The notes: a model not told the origin generated them from the sequence alone. Numbered from the stretch's first letter, positions 8,804-18,606 are shown. The stretch: 64,000 bases of DNA from an uncultured Ruminococcus sp. (GCA_947627275.1 CANQVK010000005.1:1-64000); one strand, 5' to 3'. A program made the numbers and translations.

Positions 8804-9310
8804 TTGGAAAATGAAAATGCGTCGTTGTATGCTTTCAGAAAATTCGGCGATACGGTGCTGAGAGCTGCGTATGCCTGCTGTGGCTGCTATGCCGAGGCAG
8901 AGGACATTGCTCAGGACGTTTTTTTGTTGCTTCATACAAAGCCCGTCGCCTTTACCGACGATGAACATATGAAAGCGTGGCTGCTGAGGGTAACTATAAA
9001 TAAATGCAAAAACCTTAACAGAAGCTTTCGCATAAGCCGTACCGGATCTATTGATGAGGAAAGGTCAGGCATATACAATATGGACGTTACTGATGTTGAA
9101 GTCCGTGAGCTAATAAGAGCTTTGCCAAAAAAGTATTCCTCAGTAATATATCTTCATTTTTACGAGGGGTATACTATTAAAGAAATTGCCGGATTATTGG
9201 GGAAAAATCCAAATACAGTCAGTTCGCTTCTACAGCGGGGAAAGGAAAAGCTAAGACTTGAAATTTCACAGATCAACATGACAGGAGGACATAATTATGA
9301 AAAAAAATGA
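8804..9310 (+). CDS. ECF-type RNA polymerase sigma factor
   Basis: A 168-residue alternative sigma factor with regions 2 and 4 only. Region 2 has YAEAEDIAQDVFLLL (about residues 25-40), which binds core polymerase and melts the -10. Region 4 carries a helix-turn-helix, YTIKEIAGLLGKNPNTVSSLLQRGKEKL (about 123-150). The start is TTG, because AGAAAGGCGG lies about 10 bases before it and no ATG fits as well. The end overlaps the membrane-protein gene by 14 bp, the usual arrangement for a sigma factor and its anti-sigma. The signal and regulon are unknown. Confidence 0.88.
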   Translation: MENENASLYAFRKFGDTVLRAAYACCGCYAEAEDIAQDVFLLLHTKPVAFTDDEHMKAWLLRVTINKCKNLNRSFRISRTGSIDEERSGIYNMDVTDVEVRELIRALPKKYSSVIYLHFYEGYTIKEIAGLLGKNPNTVSSLLQRGKEKLRLEISQINMTGGHNYEKK

Positions 9311-11300
9311 TTATAAGAATCACCTTGACAAAATAAAATGCAGCCCTGAATTTCGAGCAAAAATGGAGGAACGTCTTTCAGCCGAACAGGACGGCGAATA
9401 TGCCGACAGCGTAAGCGATGTAGAACGTGTGACAAAGATAAATTATCACCGCTGGACAGCTATTGCAGCTTCGGCTGCGCTTGTGTTGGGTATCGGCGGA
9501 ACTGCCATGTACCTTACGAAAACCAGCGACCCACCGTCCGAAACCATGCTGTCTGACATTTCTCATGATGAAAGCCTACCCTATATCGAAGTAGAGACGA
9601 TTACGGAAAACTACAGCATGGATGTTATAATGTTCACTAACGATTCCGTGAGTTTTAATATTGCGAATATCCCTGCGGAAGCTTCACATCAGATAATAAA
9701 AGGACTTGAAAAATGCAGTTGGGAACCTGCGGAAGCGGACAATTTTTATAATTTTGATTCAGAGACAAGAATGAGCGTTTCCTGCACAGGCACAGAGGAA
9801 TTTGTTTATACAGTCAACTCGGAAGGCTACGCTATGCTTGAACATGAGGGTGTGCAGACATTTTACTACAACGGAAACAGCTATTTCAAAATTGTAAGCG
9901 CTGTTGGACAGTATTTGCCTTACTGCGACTGGGTTTCCATGGTCGGAGGAGAAACAGGAAAAAAGCTTGATGTCATTTTTAAGAAACATATCAGCGAGAT
10001 AAAACGGACGCAAAACGAAGTTGACAGCTTTGATTCTTGGATAATGCTTATGTCGAATGATCTGTATACAGTTTATATCGACCAATACGGCAAAATAACG
10101 GTTTTCTACGCTTCAAGCTACGGCGGAAGCGGCAGCAACACCATTTCATTCAGCTCATCTCCCGAGCTGTATAATGAAATAGTCAACGAGCTTGGTGAAG
10201 AGCTTGGAATAGAAACCGCTACCGAGCCTGCAACAACGCCAACGACCGAGGTTCTTTCTACGAACGAATACGTATACAAAATAATAGACGAAAATATTAC
10301 AGGCGAGCCTATGGATCTGCGTTTTGTGATCGGTACCGGGCAGTTTGACGGCTCTTTCGACTTAAAAAACGTTGACATGAACGAATTTACCAAAGTCGTT
10401 AAATCGCATAACTGGAAAGTTTCCGAAAAAAGCTATCCTGAAAACGGCTTCTATATTGCGAGAAATCTTCTGCTGACCGTAAGCGGCGAGATATATGACC
10501 AGCAGACAGGCAATATGTACGAACCTGCCGACGATTCTTTCTCCGACCTCATCAACGCTGTTGATAAACTGCCCGAATCCGACCCCTGTAATCATATAAT
10601 GTCGTTGTTGGCGTATTCAGGAAATAACGGCACAGTAATGAGCGGCGACATCAGCTATTATTACTCCGATACGGCAGGTTCTGTTGATAGCAATTCGGAA
10701 ATTCAGTACGTTTACAGAGGAGGAACAGGAAAGCTCTACCACGACAGCTCTTGCGGCGAATATTTCATGCTCAACAGTCCGGACGGAGGATATTCCGCCG
10801 AATATATGGAAGAAAACCGTGACTGGATATTGATAGAAAAAGGAAATACAGTTTCTTTATATTCGGAGTATGTCTCTGATACCGACAGCGTTCCGAGATC
10901 ATCTTCCAGCGGCTTTACGGGTATGGGTTCATGCGTTGTTGACTATGACTACCTATGTACCTATATTTGCTCTCTTATAGGCGATATTTATGAAATGTCC
11001 GAAAGCGTACCCGTCACTGATTTCAGATACGATGAAAATACCGGCTGTATTCAGTTTTCTATTGATGCAACTTTGTACGAAACCGATCTTATATCTATTT
11101 CACTTAATATTGCTGACGGAAATATGGTATATGCCCATGTGGAGCGAACAGATAATAATACGGGAGAAACCGTTATTCTTTACGATTTTCAGCTCGGCGA
11201 CGGAATGGGAGGCGGAGTTGTCTATTACACCGAAAATCAGGATATGTATTCCGAAATTTCAGAGGATATGAAAACCGAAAAATTCGGAGCAACAGAATAG
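9297..11300 (+). CDS. Membrane-anchored putative anti-sigma factor with large ectodomain
   Basis: A 667-residue single-pass protein. The first 50 residues are charged and cytoplasmic (the position for sigma binding). One transmembrane helix follows (about 52-73, WTAIAASAALVLGIGGTAMYL), then about 590 extracellular residues. These include two halves joined by a Thr/Pro-rich stretch (about residues 300-315, TEPATTPTTEV). I do not recognise the ectodomain fold. Coupling to the sigma gene (14-bp overlap) makes an anti-sigma or sensor role likely. The ectodomain is much larger than in ordinary anti-sigma factors. In clostridia such proteins can sense polysaccharide outside the cell, but no carbohydrate-binding motif is recognisable here. 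Confidence 0.7.
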   Translation: MKKNDYKNHLDKIKCSPEFRAKMEERLSAEQDGEYADSVSDVERVTKINYHRWTAIAASAALVLGIGGTAMYLTKTSDPPSETMLSDISHDESLPYIEVETITENYSMDVIMFTNDSVSFNIANIPAEASHQIIKGLEKCSWEPAEADNFYNFDSETRMSVSCTGTEEFVYTVNSEGYAMLEHEGVQTFYYNGNSYFKIVSAVGQYLPYCDWVSMVGGETGKKLDVIFKKHISEIKRTQNEVDSFDSWIMLMSNDLYTVYIDQYGKITVFYASSYGGSGSNTISFSSSPELYNEIVNELGEELGIETATEPATTPTTEVLSTNEYVYKIIDENITGEPMDLRFVIGTGQFDGSFDLKNVDMNEFTKVVKSHNWKVSEKSYPENGFYIARNLLLTVSGEIYDQQTGNMYEPADDSFSDLINAVDKLPESDPCNHIMSLLAYSGNNGTVMSGDISYYYSDTAGSVDSNSEIQYVYRGGTGKLYHDSSCGEYFMLNSPDGGYSAEYMEENRDWILIEKGNTVSLYSEYVSDTDSVPRSSSSGFTGMGSCVVDYDYLCTYICSLIGDIYEMSESVPVTDFRYDENTGCIQFSIDATLYETDLISISLNIADGNMVYAHVERTDNNTGETVILYDFQLGDGMGGGVVYYTENQDMYSEISEDMKTEKFGATE

Positions 11301-11337
11301 ACCTCTTCGGAAGTTTCCGTGGAAGTCTGATAGTTCA

Positions 11338-11370
11338 AAAAAAGCGGCTGCTAAAACAGCCGCTTTACAA
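11338..11370 (+). terminator. Terminator after the sigma/anti-sigma operon
   Basis: Stem AAAGCGGCTG / CAGCCGCTTT with loop CTAAAA, preceded by an A run. Confidence 0.75.
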
Positions 11371-11404
11371 TTCCGTTAATTTTATTACAATTCAGATTTT
11401 GGAC

Positions 11405-11434
11405 TTTACAACAAATCATATCATGTGGTATAAT
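11405..11434 (+). promoter_or_regulatory. Probable promoter reading into repeat A1 and the spermidine-synthase-like gene
   Basis: TTTACA, 18 bp, TATAAT. The expected start of transcription (about 11441) falls at the left terminal repeat of element A1, so A1 and D would form most of a leader of about 440 nt. Confidence 0.55.
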
Positions 11435-11442
11435 ATACTTGC

Positions 11443-11849
11443 ACTATCTGCAACTTAAGAGGAATTTGCTGCCCTTTACTCTATGTTAAAGAGGTAACTC
11501 TTAGAAACCAATATCGTAAATTTTCCTGTATAAAGCAATGTAAACTTAAATTTAAAATAAATAAAACGGCTTTATACAGGTAAATTTACGACAACAGAGA
11601 TTCCAAAGGGGTCACCCCTTTGGCAGGGGGTGCAGGGGGACAGAGTCCCCCTGCTTAAGGCAACACCGCACAAAGACCGGCTAATGCCTTTGCACGTCAT
11701 CTGCTTGCATATTTTCCGTCAGCTTACACAAAAACTCCTTGACATACGACAGTATGTCTGCGTCGTTTTTATGCAAGCTGACGAAAAATCTGACTGCGCA
11801 TCTGACGCACAATCTCTGTGCGGTGTTGCCTTAAGTTGTAGACAGTGAA
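11443..11849 (+). repeat. Family A composite element, copy A1 (contains element D)
   Basis: Bounded by inverted CACTATCTGCAACTTAAG (left) and CTTAAGTTGTAGACAGTG (right). Inside, in order: near-palindrome AAGAGGTAACTCTT; long hairpin with 22-nt arms at 11515-11536 and 11569-11590 (21 of 22 paired); hairpin CCAAAGGGG/CCCCTTTGG (11603-11623); hairpin GCAGGGGGAC/GTCCCCCTGC (11632-11654); then element D. No ORF within it is convincing. Confidence 0.75.
11655..11834. repeat. Element D: palindromic MITE-like repeat
   Basis: About 180 bp with terminal inverted repeats TTAAGGCAACACCGCACAAAG / CTCTGTGCGGTGTTGCCTTAA (a few mismatches). The centre carries CCTTGACATACGACAGTATG, a core also seen in family C. 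It abuts the last hairpin of A1 and provides the right end of that composite. Confidence 0.7.
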
Positions 11850-11881
11850 TATATTTGCAAATTTTTGGCAGGAGGTAAAAA

Positions 11882-13504
11882 ATGTCTGGAAACAAAAAAG
11901 AGGCTGTTCAAAAGCCGTACCCCAAAATACTGAAAAACAAATTCTATTTATACCTTACGGAATTTTTCTCCGGCATGTCGGTCATGGCGGTGGAACTCGG
12001 AGCAAGCAGGCTTCTTGCGCCGTATTTCAGCTCATCGCAGATCGTGTGGACTATTATCATCGGCACTATCATGATAGCTATGGCTCTCGGAAATATTTTC
12101 GGCGGAAAAAGCGCGGATAAGAACCCGAACCCAGATAAGCTATACGGCAGAATATTGATAGCCGGAGTATGGATAGCGGCGATACCTTTTGTAGGAAAGT
12201 TCGCTGTAATGGGAATTTCAGCGCTTCTTGTAGTTACGGTCAACACCAATTTTCTGATATGGGCAGCGTTCATTACCTGTATGGTCGTGTTCGTTTTTCC
12301 TCTGTTCCTGCTTGGAACAGTTACGCCCTCGCTGGTAAAATATACCGTTGACAGTCTTGACGACAGCGGCAAAACCGTGGGAATGCTCAATGCCTCCAAC
12401 ACTATAGGCAGTATTATAGGAACGTTTGTTCCGACGTTCATATCCATTCCTACGGTGGGTACAGCTATAACATTCCTTATTTTCTCGGGAATTTTGCTCG
12501 TTCTCGGTATAGTTTACTTTGTCAGCTCAAAAAGAGGCGTTGTAAGAGTGACTGCAAGTGCGCTTCTTTTTGTGGTATGCTGCGGACTTTCACCGTCTAT
12601 GGGATTCGCATTCTGGGAAAAAGACCTTGCCTACGAGGGAGAATCGGTATACAATTACTTGCAGGTCAAAGACAACGACCGCCGTACCGCGCTTTCAACA
12701 AATGTGCTTTTCGGCGTACAGTCGGTATATATGAAGTCGGGCGAGCTTACGGGCATGTATTATGATTACGCAATGGCTGCTCCGGTCATGGCTGATACCG
12801 ACGATACCGTAGATATACTCATTCTTGGCATGGGTACGGGAACTTACGCCAAACAATGTATGGAATATTTTGACGGCGTGACTGCCGAGGGTGTGGAAAT
12901 AGACGAAAAGATAATCGAGCTTTCTCGCGATTATTTCGAGCTGCCTGACGAAGTAAAGGTAACTGCGTATGACGGCAGGGCGTTCCTCAATGTATGCGAT
13001 AAGAAATACGATGTGATAATGGTTGACGCATATCAGGATATTACGATACCTTTTCAGATGTCCTCAAAGGAATTTTTCTCACAGGTGCGCAATCGTCTTA
13101 ACGACGGCGGCGTTATGGTATGCAATATGAACATGCGCTCTAAAGAAAACGACGGCATAAACAGTTATCTTTCAGATACAGCAGCAAGCGTATTTTCAGA
13201 GGTTTACACCGTTGACGTAAGCGGTTCTACCAATCGTGAGCTGTTCGCTTCTAACGATCCGAAAATGATAGAGCGTTTTCGGGAAAAATCAGCCGCTCTT
13301 GAAAACGGCGAGCTTTATTCCCTTATGAGCAGCATAAATGACGGTCTGACCAAATATGAGGCGGGAGATCTGATACTCACCGATGACAAAGCTCCCGTTG
13401 AACTGCTCGGCATGAGCGTTATTGACGACCTGATACAGGATGAGCTTGAATACTACAAGAAACGCTTTAAAGAGGACGGCATACAAGGTCTGCTTGAAAC
13501 TTGA
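11882..13504 (+). CDS. Polytopic membrane protein with spermidine-synthase-like domain
   Basis: A 540-residue fusion. The N-terminal half (about 25-240) is hydrophobic with roughly six to seven membrane helices (ELGASRLLAPYF..., MIAMALGNIFGGKSAD). The C-terminal half is an aminopropyltransferase/methyltransferase Rossmann fold with ILILGMGTGTYAKQC (about 311), EGVEIDEKIIELS and VIMVDAYQDI. This architecture is widespread and often annotated as a fused MFS/spermidine synthase, but the substrate is generally untested and the polyamine assignment is uncertain. The gene lies alone after the A1/D leader. Ribosome site GGAGG lies 6-7 bases before the ATG. Confidence 0.8.
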   Translation: MSGNKKEAVQKPYPKILKNKFYLYLTEFFSGMSVMAVELGASRLLAPYFSSSQIVWTIIIGTIMIAMALGNIFGGKSADKNPNPDKLYGRILIAGVWIAAIPFVGKFAVMGISALLVVTVNTNFLIWAAFITCMVVFVFPLFLLGTVTPSLVKYTVDSLDDSGKTVGMLNASNTIGSIIGTFVPTFISIPTVGTAITFLIFSGILLVLGIVYFVSSKRGVVRVTASALLFVVCCGLSPSMGFAFWEKDLAYEGESVYNYLQVKDNDRRTALSTNVLFGVQSVYMKSGELTGMYYDYAMAAPVMADTDDTVDILILGMGTGTYAKQCMEYFDGVTAEGVEIDEKIIELSRDYFELPDEVKVTAYDGRAFLNVCDKKYDVIMVDAYQDITIPFQMSSKEFFSQVRNRLNDGGVMVCNMNMRSKENDGINSYLSDTAASVFSEVYTVDVSGSTNRELFASNDPKMIERFREKSAALENGELYSLMSSINDGLTKYEAGDLILTDDKAPVELLGMSVIDDLIQDELEYYKKRFKEDGIQGLLET

Positions 13505-13526
13505 TCGTGAGGACGGTCGACTGAAA

Positions 13527-13570
13527 AAATCCCGTCAAAGCCATGGTAACTTTTGGTTTTGACGGGATTA
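13527..13570. terminator. Bidirectional terminator between convergent genes
   Basis: Stem AATCCCGTCAAA / TTTTGACGGGATT. It serves the spermidine-synthase-like gene on the plus strand and purL on the minus strand. Confidence 0.8.
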
Positions 13571-13580
13571 GTATTATGTT

Positions 13581-16500
13581 TTATTTAAAATATGAAACGC
13601 CGCTCTCGAATATTTTCTGATCCTTTTCACCGTCAACGTTCTTGCAGATATAGCTGCCCTTACGCTCGGAGTGACCCATTTTGCCGAGTACACGTCCGTC
13701 GGGAGATGTAATACCCTCGATAGCCTCGATAGAAGTATTCGGGTTATAACGTATATCCATTGTAGGATTTCCGTCAAGGTCAACATACTGCGTAGCTATC
13801 TGACCGTTGTTCGCAAGCTGCTGAACAAGGCTTTCGGGAGCTACGAAACGTCCCTCGCCGTGTGAGATCGGTATGCAATGTATGTCTCCGACCTCCGTAC
13901 CGTAAAGCCACGGACTCTTATTTGAAGCAATGCGTGTGTTTACCATCATGGACTGGTGACGATTGATAGTATTAAAGGTAAGCGTAGGAGAATCGTCATT
14001 CATGTCAACTATTTCTCCATACGGTACAAGACCCAGCTTCACAAGCGCCTGAAAACCGTTGCAGATACCGAGCATAAGTCCGTCGCGGTTTTTCAGAAGC
14101 TCGTGAACAGCGTCCTTTATTTTGGGGTTGCGGAAGAATGCAGTGATAAACTTGCCGCTGCCCTCGGGTTCGTCGCCGCCGCTGAAGCCGCCCGGTATCA
14201 TGATTATCTGAGACTGCTTCACAGCCTGAGCAAAATAGTCTATAGACTGCTCTATGTCTCCTGCAAACATATTCCTTATAACGACTGTTTCAGCCGCCGC
14301 ACCTGCTTTCTCAAAGGCTCTCGCCGTATCGTATTCGCAGTTCGTTCCGGGGAATACAGGGATAAGCACTCTCGGCTTTGCAAACTTCTCGGAGGAAGTA
14401 AGCTTTGCGCTGCACTTGAAGCTGTAGGTTGCGGGAGTAGCGTCTGTTGTCTTTATTCTGCACGGGAATACAGGCTCAAGCTTGCCCTCCCATACTCTCT
14501 GTAGACTGTCAAGACTTACGATATAATCAATAGTGCATACCCTATAGCTGTCAAGAACCTTTCCGATAACTTGCTCGTCGTCGGAAGCTTCGCCTGTCAG
14601 CTCGATAATAAATCCGCCGTAGCAGGGCTTATACATCATTTCAGGCGTCAGACGCTCAGCGAACTCGAAGCCGAGCTTGTTTCCGAAGCACATTTTAGCG
14701 ATACCCTCGGCGATTCCGCCGTAACCGACCGTCCATACAGCAGCCGCGCGTCCTGCTGAAATAATATCCTCAACCTTATCGAACACGGACTTAACGCTGC
14801 TGAATACGGGAAGTCCGTTCTCATCATATTCGGGGGCGATATAAATTACCTTGTCACCTGTTTTCTTGAATTCCGTAGAAACCACCTTGTCCGCCTTTGC
14901 GGTAGAAACTGCGAAAGATACAAGAGTAGGCGGAACGTCGATATTTTCAAAAGTACCCGACATCGAATCCTTGCCGCCAATAGAGCCGCAGCCCATTTCA
15001 AGCTGAGCTTTGAACGCTCCGAGAAGCGCCGCCATAGGCTTGCCCCAGCGCTTGGGGTCATTCTGAGTACGCTCGAAGTACTCCTGGAATGTCAGCCAGC
15101 ACTTTTTATAAGTGCCGCCTGCCGCAACCACCTTCGCAATAGATTCAACGACGGCAAGCATTGCGCCGTGGTAAGGACTTTTTACGGATATATCAGGATT
15201 GTAGCCCCAGCCCATGAGCGAACATGTATTAGTTTCTCCCTTTAATACTGGGATCTTTGCAGCCATAGCCTGCGATGGCGACATCTGATATACGCCTCCG
15301 AAAGGCATAAGAACAGTTCCTGCACCGATAGTGGAATCGAATTTTTCGATAAGTCCCTTCTGCGAGCATACATTAAGGCTGCCCATGAGCTTCGTCCATT
15401 CTTCGGCGTTATCGGTAAGCTCCTCCTCACGGCTGCGGTCGGGTTCTTCGATAACGATATTTGTGTGCTTTGAAGCTCCGTTTGAGTTAAGAAACTCTCT
15501 TGAAAGGTCAACAATTGTTTTGCCGTTCCAGTTCATTTTCAGACGAGGCTCGTCCACAACATCGGCAACAAGAGTTGCTTCGAGATTTTCCTTTTTAGCC
15601 TCAGCCATGAATTTCTCCGCGTCCTCGGGGGCAACGACAACAGCCATACGCTCCTGAGATTCGGAAATAGCTATCTCAGTACCGTCAAGTCCATCGTATT
15701 TCTTTGGAACTGCGTTAAGATTTATAATAAGACCGTCCGTCAGCTCTCCTACGGCAACGGAAACGCCGCCCGCACCGAAATCGTTGCAGCGTTTTATCAT
15801 CTTTGTAACATCGGGATTGCGGAAAAGTCTTTGGAGCTTTCTTTCCTCGGGGGGATTGCCTTTCTGTACCTCAGCTCCGCAGTTTTCGAGGGATTCAAGA
15901 GTATGGGACTTTGAAGAGCCTGTAGCGCCGCCGCAGCCGTCGCGTCCTGTTTTTCCGCCGAGGAGTATAACAACGTCGCCTGCAACGGGTCTTTCACGGC
16001 GGATATTTTCAGCGGGCGCTGCGCCAAGCACCGCTCCTATCTCCATACGCTTAGCAACATAGCCCGGATGATAAACCTCGGAAACGTGACCTGTCGCAAG
16101 ACCTATCTGGTTGCCGTAGGAGCTGTAGCCGTTAGCCGCGCCAACGGTAATTTTTCTCTGGGGCAGTTTGCCGGCAATGGTATCTTCAACGGGAACAAGA
16201 GGATTAGCCGCACCCGTTACACGCATAGCCTGATATACATAGGAACGTCCGGAAAGCGGATCGCGGATAGCTCCGCCGAGACAAGTAGCAGCGCCGCCGA
16301 AAGGTTCTATTTCAGTCGGATGATTATGCGTTTCATTCTTGAACATCAGTATCCAGTCCTCAAGCTGACCGTCAATATCCACTTTTATCTTAACGGAGCA
16401 GGCGTTTATCTCCTCGCTCTCGTCAAGATCGGGCAGCAGACCGTCCGCCTTGAGCTTCTTTGCGGCAATAGTACCGAGATCCATAAGGGTCACGGGCTTA

Positions 16501-17285
16501 TTTGTTCTGCCAAGCTCCTTGCGGACGTCGATATACATTTCGTATGTATCTTTTATATAAGGAGTAATAATGCTTACGTCGTCAACGTTTGTAAGAAACG
16601 TGGTATGGCGGCAGTGATCCGACCAGTACGTATCTATCATGCGTATTTCGGTTATCGTAGGGTCACGATGCTCCGTATTGCGGAAATAATCGCGGCAGAA
16701 CTTAATATCATCGTAATCCATGGCAAGAGCGAGCTTGTCCAGAAAAGCATGAAGTCCCTTTTCGTCCAGTTCGGTAAAACCGTCAAGAGTTTCTACTGTT
16801 GTAGGTATTTCGTAATTTGTATCGAGTGTGTCAACAGTATCCAAAGAAGCTTCACGGCTTTCAACGGGGTTGATAATATATGATTTCAGCTTTGCAAATT
16901 CATCATCTGTAAGATTTCCGTCTATTATGTAAACTCTGGCGTTTCTAACACGGCATCTTTCGCCCTGACGGAGAATCTGTATGCACTGTTCACAACTGTC
17001 TGCACGCTGATCAAACTGACCGGGAAGATACTCTACGGCAAAAATTCTCTCGCCGTTTTCAAGCTTTGGCAGCTCGGTGTAAACCACATCGACGGCAGGC
17101 TCGGAAAATACGGTACTTATTGCCGCCTTGAAATCCTCCTCCGAAAGTCTGTCTGCATCGTATCGGTTAAGCACTCGGACGCTTTTTACATCGAGTCTCA
17201 GAGCCGTCTTGATGTCGCTCAGTATCGACTGTGCTTCAACGGCAAACTCAGGCTTTTTTTCTGAATAAATTCTGAATACGGACAT
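13581..17285 (-). CDS. purL: Phosphoribosylformylglycinamidine synthase, single-chain
   Basis: Fourth step of purine synthesis: converts FGAR to FGAM using ATP and glutamine. The 1234 residues combine the synthetase (PurL) and glutaminase (PurQ) parts, as in many clostridia. The synthetase region has MIDTYWSDHCRHTTF, FKNETHNHPTEIEPFGGAAT and GGKTGRDGCGGATGSS. The C-terminal class I glutaminase has VFPGTNCEYDTARAF, the nucleophile Cys in LMLGICNGFQALVKLG and the His in SHGEGRF. It is transcribed 7 bp after mtaB. No other pur genes are in the window. Confidence 0.96.
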   Translation of the reverse strand: MSVFRIYSEKKPEFAVEAQSILSDIKTALRLDVKSVRVLNRYDADRLSEEDFKAAISTVFSEPAVDVVYTELPKLENGERIFAVEYLPGQFDQRADSCEQCIQILRQGERCRVRNARVYIIDGNLTDDEFAKLKSYIINPVESREASLDTVDTLDTNYEIPTTVETLDGFTELDEKGLHAFLDKLALAMDYDDIKFCRDYFRNTEHRDPTITEIRMIDTYWSDHCRHTTFLTNVDDVSIITPYIKDTYEMYIDVRKELGRTNKPVTLMDLGTIAAKKLKADGLLPDLDESEEINACSVKIKVDIDGQLEDWILMFKNETHNHPTEIEPFGGAATCLGGAIRDPLSGRSYVYQAMRVTGAANPLVPVEDTIAGKLPQRKITVGAANGYSSYGNQIGLATGHVSEVYHPGYVAKRMEIGAVLGAAPAENIRRERPVAGDVVILLGGKTGRDGCGGATGSSKSHTLESLENCGAEVQKGNPPEERKLQRLFRNPDVTKMIKRCNDFGAGGVSVAVGELTDGLIINLNAVPKKYDGLDGTEIAISESQERMAVVVAPEDAEKFMAEAKKENLEATLVADVVDEPRLKMNWNGKTIVDLSREFLNSNGASKHTNIVIEEPDRSREEELTDNAEEWTKLMGSLNVCSQKGLIEKFDSTIGAGTVLMPFGGVYQMSPSQAMAAKIPVLKGETNTCSLMGWGYNPDISVKSPYHGAMLAVVESIAKVVAAGGTYKKCWLTFQEYFERTQNDPKRWGKPMAALLGAFKAQLEMGCGSIGGKDSMSGTFENIDVPPTLVSFAVSTAKADKVVSTEFKKTGDKVIYIAPEYDENGLPVFSSVKSVFDKVEDIISAGRAAAVWTVGYGGIAEGIAKMCFGNKLGFEFAERLTPEMMYKPCYGGFIIELTGEASDDEQVIGKVLDSYRVCTIDYIVSLDSLQRVWEGKLEPVFPCRIKTTDATPATYSFKCSAKLTSSEKFAKPRVLIPVFPGTNCEYDTARAFEKAGAAAETVVIRNMFAGDIEQSIDYFAQAVKQSQIIMIPGGFSGGDEPEGSGKFITAFFRNPKIKDAVHELLKNRDGLMLGICNGFQALVKLGLVPYGEIVDMNDDSPTLTFNTINRHQSMMVNTRIASNKSPWLYGTEVGDIHCIPISHGEGRFVAPESLVQQLANNGQIATQYVDLDGNPTMDIRYNPNTSIEAIEGITSPDGRVLGKMGHSERKGSYICKNVDGEKDQKIFESGVSYFK

Positions 17286-17292
17286 AATTTAT

Positions 17293-18606
17293 CTATCTCC
17301 ATTCTTGGTCGATAATTCTGCCGATGCAGTGATCGCCTCGGCTTTCTTCTATTATAACATAAAAAATCAAATTACGCAAACTTTTTTTTGATTTTTCCCG
17401 AAAAATTTTTATTAAAGTCATATCCGGCGCATGGCCTTGGTGAAACTCCTCGCTGCTTTCACGTTCAAACAGCACGGGCACTGTCTTTCCGACAAGACTA
17501 TCCATGTATTTTTCGGTAAGCCTTTCACCCAGAGCTTTCATTCTGTCCGCACGCTCAGCCTTTACGCTTTTAGGTAGTTGGGGAAATCCTGCCGCGAGCG
17601 TTCCCTTTCTCGGCGAATATTGGAACACATGTATCTTCGCAAATCCCACTTTTTCTGCAAACGCCATTGATTCGGCAAAGTCCTCCTCGCTTTCCTGCGG
17701 AAATCCGACCATTATATCAGTAGTGAATGCGGCGTCGGGGAAAATATTCCGTATCTTTTCCACAAGGGCAAAATATTCATCAGGCGTATATTTTCGGTGC
17801 ATTCTTTGAAGCGTCCAACCGCATCCGCTCTGTAAAGAAAGATGAAACTGCGGACAGAATTTCGGCAGACGTGAGAATCTAACCAGATCGTCATTTGTAA
17901 TCATTTCAGGTTCAAGCGAACCGAGACGCACACGTTCTATACCGTTTATCTTACAGCATTCCTCAACTGCATCAATAAGCCGCAAACCGTATTCCTGCCC
18001 ATAAAAAGCAAGATTTATTCCCACAAGCACAATTTCCCGATGACCCGCCTGTGCAAGCGCCGTCACTTCCTTTACCAGCGAATCCATAGGCTTACTTCTG
18101 CATCTGCCTCTTGCATAGGGAATTATGCAATATGAACAGAAGCAGTTGCAGCCGTCCTGTATTTTCAGAAAAGCTCTTGTTTTGCCGGAAACTCCTTGAT
18201 TTGAGATGTCCTCAAAGGCGTCGTTAGACGTGTATTCGGGAATATCCACAATATGCGACCTGTTTTCAATGATCTGCATAACAAGGGACGGCAGTTTTTC
18301 ACGCTCTCTTGTACCTGTTACAATATCGGCTTCATGGCATTTTTCAGCCGTTTCAGGGGAAGCCTGCGGCAGACAGCCTGTCAGAACGATTACCGAGTCG
18401 GGGTAACTTCTGCGGAGCTTTCTCACAGCGTACAGAGATTTGCTGTCTCCGCTTCCTGTTACGGTACAGGAATTTACAACAAAAACGTCACCCTCCTCCT
18501 CGTTTTCGGTAATTTCAAAGCCTGCTGAGGAAAAACAGCTTTTAAGGCATTCCGTTTCATATTGGCTGACCTTGCAGCCAAAAGTTATAAAATATACTTT
18601 ATACAT
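17293..18606 (-). CDS. mtaB: tRNA t6A37 methylthiotransferase (MtaB)
   Basis: Radical-SAM enzyme that adds a methylthio group to t6A at position 37 of tRNA. The 437-residue protein has an N-terminal MTTase domain with conserved Cys residues (TFGCKVSQYETE, VNSCTVTGSGDSKS, LTGCLPQ). The radical-SAM cluster motif is DGCNCFCSYCIIPYARG (C-X3-C-X2-C), followed by VLVGINL and PDAAFTTDIMVGFPQE. The C-terminal region holds a TRAM-like segment (VPVLFERESSEEFHQGHAPD). The KVSQYE sequence favours MtaB over MiaB. It is 7 bp upstream of purL in the same direction, probably one transcript. Confidence 0.92.
   Translation of the reverse strand: MYKVYFITFGCKVSQYETECLKSCFSSAGFEITENEEEGDVFVVNSCTVTGSGDSKSLYAVRKLRRSYPDSVIVLTGCLPQASPETAEKCHEADIVTGTREREKLPSLVMQIIENRSHIVDIPEYTSNDAFEDISNQGVSGKTRAFLKIQDGCNCFCSYCIIPYARGRCRSKPMDSLVKEVTALAQAGHREIVLVGINLAFYGQEYGLRLIDAVEECCKINGIERVRLGSLEPEMITNDDLVRFSRLPKFCPQFHLSLQSGCGWTLQRMHRKYTPDEYFALVEKIRNIFPDAAFTTDIMVGFPQESEEDFAESMAFAEKVGFAKIHVFQYSPRKGTLAAGFPQLPKSVKAERADRMKALGERLTEKYMDSLVGKTVPVLFERESSEEFHQGHAPDMTLIKIFREKSKKSLRNLIFYVIIEESRGDHCIGRIIDQEWR

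Noticed and set aside
11443-12120. Short ORFs at 11630 and 11845 within or beside the A1/D repeat
   Set aside because: They read through repeat stems or overlap the true gene start at 11882 in another frame.
13671-16883. Plus-strand ORFs opposite purL (up to 271 residues)
   Set aside because: They mirror the purL coding strand and have no recognisable motifs. They are shadows from codon bias.
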